From: an uncultured Sutterellaceae bacterium
Lineage (GTDB): Bacteria; Pseudomonadota; Gammaproteobacteria; Burkholderiales; Burkholderiaceae_F
Reading direction: 5' to 3'
Assembly: GCA_947253615.1 (NCBI GenBank)
Contig: CAMYAA010000074.1
Coordinates: 1-5,938 of the forward strand
DNA length: 5,938 nt
Position numbers and translations under genes: made by a program. Below the pieces are notes generated by a model that saw only the letters and a list, made by a program, of their open reading frames with translations, was not told where the DNA came from and ran no database searches. This document shows positions 1 to 5,890 of the stretch, one piece after another. Positions within the stretch are counted from its first letter, which is position 1; each line of letters begins with the position of its first letter.

Positions 1-44
1 ATCTAGTACGGTCTCGTGGGCTCGGAGATGTGTATAAGAGACAG
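1..44 (+). other. Nextera sequencing adapter (artefact), left end
   Basis: Positions 1-44 read as the Illumina Nextera index-side adapter: two flow-cell bases, an 8-base index (CTAGTACG), the GTCTCGTGGGCTCGG primer site and the 19-base transposon mosaic end finishing AGATGTGTATAAGAGACAG. This is recognised from established knowledge of the kit sequence. It is residual library DNA, not part of the organism; genuine sequence starts at 45. Confidence 0.97.
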
Positions 45-155
45 CAATATAACAAACGATATAATTAATATTGTTAACTTCTATTTAATTTATTCTGAGA
101 AATAAACCCCCTCTTGAGCAAGTGAATTGTCGTTTCTACATATCCAACAAATCTG

Positions 156-172
156 CTTTATTATCAACAAGA
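156..172 (-). other. Candidate rolling-circle double-strand origin nick region
   Basis: The minus strand reads TCTTGTTGATAATAAAG from 172 down to 156. From memory, the pC194-type leading-strand nick region contains TCTTG followed by ATAATAAGG, so both the TCTTG and TTGATAATAA elements are present here, though with a two-base offset. The strand matches the direction of rep, as in pC194/pUB110 plasmids, and the site lies upstream of rep if the contig is circular. A 5-bp hairpin (173-189) abuts it. Similarity is by eye only. Confidence 0.35.
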
Positions 173-205
173 TTGCTAAAACACAGCAAAAACGACACCT
201 TCGTC

Positions 206-233
206 AGGGATTGTTCTCGTAGAAAAATAAAAT
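206..233 (+). promoter_or_regulatory. Possible promoter for the four-gene operon
   Basis: TAAAAT at 228-233 matches a sigma-70 -10 box at five of six positions and lies 52 bases before the ATG at 286, but no good -35 hexamer sits 16-18 bases upstream. A second, weaker candidate is TTGAGC (114-119), 17 bases, then TACATA (137-142). Either could drive the operon. Neither is decisive. Confidence 0.25.
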
Positions 234-285
234 GACTTGCGTATATTCATTAGGTTCAACTCACCATTAATAACTCGAGTCATCC

Positions 286-1802
286 ATGTTTTTTAATAAG
301 AACAAACCTCAAAATAATGAGAGCAACGAAACAAACTCCAATGGTGATGTCGTTGCTGGGACTGCTGTTGGCATAGAACTTAAAAGCAAGCCACGAAAAA
401 AGTGGTTGTGCAGACAGAGATCATTAAAGATCATTTAAGTGTGCCGGATCCTCATCGTTTAAGTGCCGAGTTAGGTCTCGTTGAACTAGCGCATAAGGAT
501 GCCCATGCTGAGCAACCTGCCAGCAACTTAACGAATCGTTTTGGCACCGAAAAAATTATTGATACAACTATTCGCGACTACATGACGAATGCGCATAAGT
601 ACGCGATGGATAACATTACTAACTATGAAAACAATATGGCCGAAGAGAGCAAAAAAATCTCTTCGAACATTAGTAATGCCAAGCTCCGTCCTGAACAATT
701 TAATCGTGAATGTTCTAACACGATTAAAGACAACAACATTGAGCTTCAAAACGCCAAAAAGAAGTACCGACTCGCATTAGATGCCTTTAATTCTTTTTGT
801 GAAGAACAAGACATTCATCGTCCTGTTCACACCAGCTCAAAATTAAAGTCCTTCGTAATGATTTTGTTATTAATCCTTATCATTGTTGTCGAAGGCGGCC
901 TCAATGCCAAATTCTTTGCTGAAGGCTCTGATAGCGGTCTTAGCGGAGGGTTGCTTTATGCGGTTATTGCTTCCCTGATTAATGTCGTTGCTAATTTTAT
1001 TATTAGCATGGGCCTTGTCCGATACCTCAATCGCAAAGGATTTTTCTCGAAACTCACCGGCATCGTTGGGGTTATCTTAGTTATTGCCGTAATTTCCTTT
1101 ATGGCACTTGGTGTATCTCACCTTCGAGAAGCCATGGGCATTGTTGAAAATGAGGACCCGATGACTTTAGGCTTTACTAGACTACTAGCCGATCCATTTG
1201 GTCTCACAAGCCTCAGCAGTTGGCTCTTGTTTATGATCACTATTTTCTCTGGGGTTTTCGCTGCCTTTGAGGGATACCACTTCTTTGACCCTTGCGTTGG
1301 GTTGAGCCCGAAGTTCCACATGCTTCAAGAAACTAGCACACATCTTGATGACATTTTGCGTCATTGTCGCGAAGAAATTGAAACCTCTAAAACCAAAGCT
1401 ATCAACGATCTCATCACCGACGTTGAGCTCGCTAAGAGAAATCTTCACAGTTTTAAAACTTTCCTATTAAGCAAAGAAGCCATTCTTAAAGAATACAAAA
1501 CGCTTGAGATCAATAGCCAAACCGTCTTTGAGAGTCTCATTGGCATTTATCGTCAAGAAAATAGCAACCATCGCCGCACCACCCCTCCGGCCTATTTCGA
1601 TGAGCCGTGCATCAATATTGCGAAAGATTGTCCTGAAATCGTATGTACTCAAATTACTGACAATTACGAAGAATTAGAACGCCTAACCCGTGATGTTGAT
1701 CTTTTAATGATCACCTCAGACGACTTGAAATTAAACATCACAAGAGCGTTTGAAGAAAACATGAAGGTTTTTGATTCTGCAAAGAAGCAAGATTATGAGT
1801 AA
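286..1802 (+). CDS. Four-helix membrane protein with long cytoplasmic arms; needs a -1 frameshift
   Basis: The family is not recognised. Translation most plausibly starts at ATG 286 (weak GAG at 276-278 as ribosome site), gives a polar Asn/Ser/Glu-rich leader of 39 codons ending KPRKK, then must slip -1 at 396-402 to enter the long frame (402-1802, opening VVQTE). The joined product is 505 residues. In long-frame numbering, 50-140 is charged and helical; hydrophobic helices lie near 150-166, 183-206, 219-237 and 270-290; 305-466 is another charged helical arm. The Arg/Lys-rich loop between helices 2 and 3 (VRYLNRKGFFSK) predicts both termini inside the cell. Without slippage the ATG frame ends at 438 after 50 residues. 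The 3' end overlaps the next gene by 8 bp (ATGAGTAA). Inferred role: membrane or scaffold subunit of the four-gene complex. Certain as a coding region; the exact N-terminus is uncertain. Confidence 0.85.
396..402 (+). promoter_or_regulatory. Slippery heptamer A AAA AAG, candidate -1 ribosomal frameshift site
   Basis: The heptamer is phased exactly as X XXY YYZ relative to ATG 286 (codons CGA AAA AAG TGG). Re-pairing of both Lys codons one base back puts the next codon at GTG 402, which opens the 466-codon frame; the zero frame stops at TAA 436-438. This is the same heptamer used by E. coli dnaX. I see no strong stimulator: only a 4-bp GATC/GATC hairpin (419-422, 429-432) downstream and no clear internal Shine-Dalgarno upstream. 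A lost A in an A7 run would give the same picture. Confidence 0.5.
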
Positions 1803-2613
1803 GTATGTTTCCCAAAAAAGCAACGTTGACGTGATTGCAGGCGTCGTTGCATTAGTTATTTTTGTTATCGCAGTGCTTTCTGGTTTAGGTTACTGGATTT
1901 ATCTAGGGTTTCAGAAACCTGAATTTGATAAGGTCACGGCTTGCCCCATTGAAAATGGCAAAGTAAGCCCGCACTCGCATACTGTTATTCTCGTTGATAC
2001 CACAGATCCCTTGACGCCTCAGCAAATTGATGCTTTTAAAGTGGGAGTCAATAACATTGCTGCCCAATTATCCCCCGGGGATTTATTGGAAATATACAAA
2101 CTCAACGAAGAAGAACGCAGTTATAAAGCCCCTGTATTCTCACACTGTAAAACGCGTGATGGTAGTGATGCGGATGAGTTAACGGAAAATAAACGTCGTA
2201 TTCAACGCAAGTTCGAAAAGGAATACAACAAGCCGCTACAGCTCATTATCAACAACCTAATCAACACGGACGTATCCGCCAAACGCTCCCCCATTATTGA
2301 ATCCATTCAAAGCATTAGCGTTAACTCTTTTGAGAAATGGAACATTGCCGGAAATCGTCACTTGATCATTTTCTCCGACATGCTTCAACACGTCCCAGAG
2401 TTCAGTATGTATAAAAATTCCGTGAACTATAAAAACTTTTCCAAGTCGGATTACGCTGCTAAACACAAGCCTTACATGCCCGACGTCGAGGTCACGATCA
2501 ACATTTTCAACAATAACCCGAAATTACAGAAAATGAGCACCTTGAATTTTTGGCAAAAGTTCTTCTCTAACGCAGGTGCAAGTGTCACCGAAACCTACAA
2601 TCTTGGTCAATAA
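1795..2613 (+). CDS. Membrane-anchored VWA-like protein
   Basis: A 272-residue protein read from ATG 1795, chosen because this codon overlaps the previous stop (ATGAGTAA), a normal coupling arrangement. Residues 12-38 form one hydrophobic helix with a short basic N-terminus, so the bulk is probably outside the cytoplasm. From 61 on it resembles a von Willebrand A fold: strand HTVILVD (62-68) leading into DTTDPLT, where a MIDAS motif would normally read DxSxS; a helix; SPIIES (165-170) at the second metal-loop position; and strand HLIIFSD (189-195) ending in the third-motif Asp. The C-terminus has FWQKFFSNAGA (252-262). Cys50 and Cys118 could form a disulfide. The metal site is degenerate, so binding rather than catalysis is likely. 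Its place between two membrane subunits suggests it is the extracytoplasmic sensor or contact part of the complex. Fold assignment is by motif order only. Confidence 0.85.
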   Translation: MSKYVSQKSNVDVIAGVVALVIFVIAVLSGLGYWIYLGFQKPEFDKVTACPIENGKVSPHSHTVILVDTTDPLTPQQIDAFKVGVNNIAAQLSPGDLLEIYKLNEEERSYKAPVFSHCKTRDGSDADELTENKRRIQRKFEKEYNKPLQLIINNLINTDVSAKRSPIIESIQSISVNSFEKWNIAGNRHLIIFSDMLQHVPEFSMYKNSVNYKNFSKSDYAAKHKPYMPDVEVTINIFNNNPKLQKMSTLNFWQKFFSNAGASVTETYNLGQ

Positions 2614-3983
2614 TGAATACTTCATACTCCTCTTTTTTTGCTAAGCACCTCACAGGGATTTTCTTCTGTGTTTTTATCTTTAAAGTCTTAGCCTCTATTC
2701 TTGCGTTTTCCCTCGTCTCCCCTTGGATTCTAGGTTTTTTCCTGCCGCTCGGAGTCATGATCGCCTACATCGTAGTGGGCTGGTTTAGTGTTAAAAACAA
2801 TACCAGAGAATTGCGAACGATCTTCGGTGACAGTTGCTATTACTTAGGTTTCTTATTTACGCTATCGACCATCGTTATTGCTTTATTTGACGTCGGTCTT
2901 CGTGGCGTTGAGATCCAAGCTATTGCGACTCGATTTGCTGCCGCCATGGTTAGTACGTTAATTGGGTTAGCGGTTCGTATTGCCATCAATCTCTATAACA
3001 AGCACTCGCACAATATCATTGGTGACTATTCCTCCACCAACAATGGCAAGCAGGGCGATGCGAAGAGCGATCCAAACCACCCTGAGAACAACCTTCCCTA
3101 CTACGGAGATGAAGATGACTCCTTTGCCGACAAAGCACTAGAAGTCAGTCCTGATGATGACATTTCCATCATTATTCAAGCCAACTGCAGAAATCTTGCG
3201 CTTCTCAATAATCTGCTCAATGTTTCATTACATCAGTTTGAAGAACTCTCCAACCAAATGCAGTATCAAATGTCGCGTCAAATCACCGACATTGATGCCA
3301 ATACTCAATTCCTAAAAGAAGCGCATAAGCAACTTTTCGAAGAATCAGAAACTCGCATTAAAAACTCATTATCTGCGCTAGAAAGCTCTGTGAAGTCAGT
3401 CTCTGACACCTTAGAAAAATCCATGAAAAATAGCGTGGACAATTTCAATCAACATTTGAAAGAGGGTCTGGAGTTAATTCACGCCGAACGTGAAACCATT
3501 CAAAAAGATTTCTTGGGACAACAGGCAAAGATTACGCAACACTGCTTGGATGCTGTTAGTGATTTAAGTCGTGCCACACTCAAAGAAGTTGAAGATATTC
3601 ACTCACACTATGAAAACAGTTTTGGGAAAACGGATGAAAGTATCAAGGCCACGTTTAAGTCCTTAGAAGATCAGTACCAAAACACCCTTGAAAAACTCTC
3701 TAACGAGCTCTCTCACACGACGGATTCGCTTCAAACGTTAACACATACTCTTAATCAAGCGGAAGCTCCGTTTAAGAATTTCGAAAAAATGGGACAACGA
3801 GTAGAAGCCAATACCAACCTATTGTCCGAACGCTTACAGGCTTTATCTCAACAAGTTGTCGCTAGCCAAGACAAAACAAAGGCCTTTAACGAGGAATATG
3901 AAAAGCTGACCCAAAAGCTAAGCGAAGCGAGCATTAAGATTAAGACGCCTTCGAAATTCCCGTGGAATATTTTCAAGAAATAA
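2613..3983 (+). CDS. MotA/TolQ/ExbB-like (ZorA-like) channel subunit with long coiled-coil tail
   Basis: A 456-residue protein whose ATG shares its A with the previous stop (TAATG), so translation is probably coupled; no Shine-Dalgarno is visible. Hydrophobic helices lie near 14-36, 38-58, 74-93 and 105-127. Helix 3 (YYLGFLFTL) and helix 4 (RFAAAMVSTLIGLAVRI) resemble the two pore helices of the MotA/TolQ/ExbB family, whose last helix typically carries a similar small-residue and GLA pattern. An acidic, Asn/Asp-rich linker (about 140-185) follows, then roughly 250 residues of near-continuous charged helix and coiled coil, ending in a basic KIKTPSKFPWNIFKK. Length and layout recall ZorA of Zorya defence, where a long cytoplasmic tail hangs below the motor. 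Its partner is the next gene. Ion-channel function is inferred from family resemblance; no ion-selectivity residue can be assigned. Confidence 0.85.
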   Translation: MNTSYSSFFAKHLTGIFFCVFIFKVLASILAFSLVSPWILGFFLPLGVMIAYIVVGWFSVKNNTRELRTIFGDSCYYLGFLFTLSTIVIALFDVGLRGVEIQAIATRFAAAMVSTLIGLAVRIAINLYNKHSHNIIGDYSSTNNGKQGDAKSDPNHPENNLPYYGDEDDSFADKALEVSPDDDISIIIQANCRNLALLNNLLNVSLHQFEELSNQMQYQMSRQITDIDANTQFLKEAHKQLFEESETRIKNSLSALESSVKSVSDTLEKSMKNSVDNFNQHLKEGLELIHAERETIQKDFLGQQAKITQHCLDAVSDLSRATLKEVEDIHSHYENSFGKTDESIKATFKSLEDQYQNTLEKLSNELSHTTDSLQTLTHTLNQAEAPFKNFEKMGQRVEANTNLLSERLQALSQQVVASQDKTKAFNEEYEKLTQKLSEASIKIKTPSKFPWNIFKK

Positions 3984-3989
3984 GTTGCT

Positions 3990-5018
3990 ATGAAAGACTC
4001 TAACGACGTATTCCACCTATCTTTGACGGAATTTGCGTTCACGATCATCATGATCCTCATTCTTCTTTTGGGGCCGGCGATCGTGCAACAACGCATGAAG
4101 ATCGATTCTCAAGAACATCAACTCGAAGTTCAAAAGAATGAATTGGATGCTCGACAAAAAGAACTGGAAAAGTTGCGTCAAGAGATCATTCAGCATCTCG
4201 AAGAAATCGCGCAACAAAAAAATAAAATTCAGGAGCAGGACGGAAAGATTGAGAGTTTAATCGCTCAACTGACCAAGGGAACGCCTTGCACATTAGATCC
4301 AGACGATCCTATCGACAATGCTTTGGCGCCTTGTGTGAAATGTTTAAACAACCGTCTTCGTATTTCGAAGAAAGACGCCGATATTCTTCTTATCTTGGGG
4401 CAGGCTGCTTTAGATGGCTTCAAAGAGTCCTATCAGAAACTCGATCCTCAAAAGCTCGTGGAACAACTGAAACAAGCCTCTAAAGACGTTAGTAATGGCG
4501 AAAATTTAGTCTCGACAAAAGAGTTGGCTGGTCTCCAAGACTTGAAGAATAATTTGGAACAAGCTAAGCGAACGTTAGACTCCTATAAGGAGCAAGTCAA
4601 AGAAGTGGATGAGCTGAAGAAATCCTTGGATCAGTCGCAAAAAGCGGTAGCTTACTTTAAGGGACGAGCCGGTGGCGGTTACCCACCCTGCTGGCAGGAT
4701 GACAAGAATCGCATTCAATACCTCTTCAATGTTGAAATTGAAAATCCGAATCGCATTCTCGTATCCCCAGCTTGGTCCTCTGATCGTGAAGCAGAAGCCA
4801 ATTCGAATGAGGATTTCCAAAACTTGATTAAAGCTTCACCCATGACGCTCGATGTGTTCCGCAAATATGCAGAACCCATCCTGAGTGCGTCAAACAAAGC
4901 CAAGCCGGAAGCTTGTCGTCATTACATCCGTATTAGAAATATGATTCCTGATCGTAAGACGGCTGACAAATACCGTTTAAACATCGAAAATTATTTCTAT
5001 AAATACGAAGTTCAATAA
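3990..5018 (+). CDS. MotB/ExbD/ZorB-like single-helix subunit with coiled coil and PPCW domain
   Basis: A 342-residue protein starting 6 bp after the preceding stop. One N-terminal helix (about 14-33) is preceded by SLTEF: Glu14 sits where ExbD, TolR and MotB carry the conserved Asp that binds the transported ion, so it may be a Glu version of that residue. Residues 36-95 are coiled coil. A Cys-bearing segment follows (C100, then C115-x-x-C118), a second helical stretch (about 145-222), and a C-terminal domain of about 115 residues opening GGGYPPCW (228-235) and containing ACRHYIRI (308-315). There is no recognisable OmpA-like peptidoglycan-binding domain, unlike MotB or ZorB. With one helix and cytoplasmic N-terminus, the long C-terminal part should be periplasmic, where the five cysteines could form disulfides. 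Pairing with the preceding MotA-like gene is the main functional clue. Confidence 0.85.
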   Translation: MKDSNDVFHLSLTEFAFTIIMILILLLGPAIVQQRMKIDSQEHQLEVQKNELDARQKELEKLRQEIIQHLEEIAQQKNKIQEQDGKIESLIAQLTKGTPCTLDPDDPIDNALAPCVKCLNNRLRISKKDADILLILGQAALDGFKESYQKLDPQKLVEQLKQASKDVSNGENLVSTKELAGLQDLKNNLEQAKRTLDSYKEQVKEVDELKKSLDQSQKAVAYFKGRAGGGYPPCWQDDKNRIQYLFNVEIENPNRILVSPAWSSDREAEANSNEDFQNLIKASPMTLDVFRKYAEPILSASNKAKPEACRHYIRIRNMIPDRKTADKYRLNIENYFYKYEVQ

Positions 5019-5025
5019 AACGAAG

Positions 5026-5059
5026 AAGGGTGCCGATCACAACGATGGGCACCCTTTTT
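5026..5059 (+). terminator. Intrinsic terminator of the four-gene operon
   Basis: A 9-bp perfect stem AAGGGTGCC (5026-5034) / GGCACCCTT (5048-5056), extended inside by ATC/GAT (5036-5038, 5044-5046), is followed by a T run at 5055-5059. It starts 7 bases after the last stop codon. On the minus strand the same hairpin is followed by CTTCGTTTTATTG, moderately T-rich, so it may also stop transcription arriving from rep. Confidence 0.9.
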
Positions 5060-5077
5060 CATCAATGAACTCTGCCA

Positions 5078-5104
5078 CGTTTAAAAGCCTCAGGCCTCTA
5101 AACG
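5078..5104 (-). repeat. Inverted repeat / hairpin downstream of rep
   Basis: CGTTTA (5078-5083) pairs with TAAACG (5099-5104), and GCC (5087-5089) with GGC (5093-5095), around a three-base loop. Two A/C mismatches seen in the plus-strand transcript become G-U wobbles in the minus-strand transcript, giving a continuous 12-pair stem only in RNA made in the rep direction. It lies about 40 bases after the rep stop. No U tract follows, so it may stabilise or partly terminate rep mRNA, or serve in replication. Confidence 0.5.
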
Positions 5105-5145
5105 CTCAACATCCACTAAATCCTCACTCTACCCGGAGAATTCAT

Positions 5146-5888
5146 CTACGGCTCTAGACGGTGTCCTGTGTATTGTTGATACTTATTCCAAAACTTGAAC
5201 CAATAAATCCCATAATCTTCATCAATGGGGTTTCCCTCTTCCATGGCCTTATCAATCAGCGCTTCTTCAGCAGTGAGCGTTTCTTTAATGACATCTTTCA
5301 ATAATCCGCCGGAGAAAAACGCTCTTAACTTATGAATTTGACTGGCATACTCGAGTAACCACTCTGGGGCCTCTACTAAGGCTTTATCAAATTTTAGAGC
5401 GTACTTTAACAATTCATCCAAAGCCGATCGGATGGTATTTTCCCCTTTTTCCAATTGGGTTTTACCAGTCTCACATCGCAAATCGGCTTGTAATTCAGCT
5501 CCATGGCTTGTTGCCATATCAAGCAATACTCGTCCTGAGAAACTTGGGGTTTTTGATGATCAAAATAGTCTGGCGTAACCATAAACAAAACATGAAAATG
5601 GGGATGGGCCGTTCCGTCCTTATGGTTTCTTGTAACCTCCATTTTTCTTATGTACCCAGCGACATACTTCTTCCAAAATGGATAACTTTGTAGACGCCTA
5701 AATGCCTTATTCATCATCAAAATAGTTTCCCGCAAATTAACGACAGCACAATTTTCAACCGTTAATGTTAGAAAAATGTATTTATGGCGTTGGGCTGGTG
5801 GCAATAGCTGTTCTTTTGCTTCGATATAGCTCATCCTCTGCAACGCTTTGAACGTTAAACGTATGGACTTAACTTTTTGACAGATAGG
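5146..5888 (-). CDS. rep: Rep_1-type rolling-circle replication initiator, 5'-truncated and frameshifted
   Basis: HUH-endonuclease initiator of pC194/pUB110-like plasmids, which nicks the double-strand origin and primes leading-strand synthesis. The N-terminal frame (5445-5888) is open to the contig edge; its first residues PICQK probably continue a CPxC motif found before the catalytic core in this family, so the true start is missing. It carries FLTLTVEN (motif I) and HPHFHVLF (5592-5606 encode HPHFH, the metal-binding HUH). The C-terminal frame (5146-5445) carries ALDELLKYALK, with the probable nucleophile Tyr encoded at 5401-5403, and RAFFSGG. A -1 shift near 5445 joins them into 247 visible residues; unshifted translation stops at 5406 and would lack the catalytic Tyr. 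Either a sequence error, a decayed copy or recoding explains this. TTG 5843 is not needed as a start, since the frame continues upstream. Family assignment is strong. Confidence 0.85.
5442..5450 (-). other. Frameshift point in rep (A5G4 run)
   Basis: The minus strand reads TGG AAA AAG GGG AAA in the N-terminal frame. Continuity of Rep motifs needs the downstream frame -1 from here (AAA AAA GGG GAA if one A were added). A tetramer A AAG is present but the full heptamer is G AAA AAG, a poorer slippery site than the one in the first operon gene. A single lost base is the simpler reading. Confidence 0.6.
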
Positions 5889-5890
5889 AC

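Larger units (their letters stand above)
45..285. other. AT-rich non-coding leader, probable plasmid origin/promoter region
   Basis: No convincing gene is present in these 241 bases on either strand. If the molecule is circular, this region sits between the divergent 5' ends of rep and the four-gene operon, where promoters and a rolling-circle origin are expected. Visible structure: CAATAT/ATATTG (45-50, 68-73); an 8-bp inverted repeat TGTCGTTT/AAACGACA (128-135, 190-197); and a short hairpin TTGCT-AAAACAC-AGCAA (173-189). The wider inverted repeat encloses the candidate nick site at 156-172. Confidence 0.5.

Noticed and set aside
402..404. GTG 402 as the true start of the first operon gene
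   Set aside because: No ribosome site precedes it, and the upstream ATG frame at 286 is polar, coding-like and joins it exactly at a slippery heptamer.
419..432. GATC-ATTAAA-GATC as a frameshift-stimulating hairpin
   Set aside because: Only four base pairs; too weak to count as a stimulatory structure by itself.
1185..1448. Minus-strand and alternate-frame open frames inside the operon
   Set aside because: They lie opposite or within well-supported membrane and coiled-coil genes, have no ribosome sites and no recognisable protein features.
1771..1794. TTG 1771 as an upstream start for the VWA-like gene
   Set aside because: It would add eight residues overlapping gene A; ATG 1795 gives the usual short coupled overlap and a basic N-terminus before the membrane helix.
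2613..5018. Flagellar MotA/MotB or TolQ/TolR, ExbB/ExbD transport pair
   Set aside because: The long coiled-coil tail, lack of an OmpA-like or TonB-linked domain, and the two extra upstream genes do not fit these systems.
5841..5843. TTG 5843 as the rep start
   Set aside because: The frame stays open to the contig edge and encodes PICQK, consistent with the Rep_1 N-terminal CPxC region, so the gene is truncated rather than starting here.
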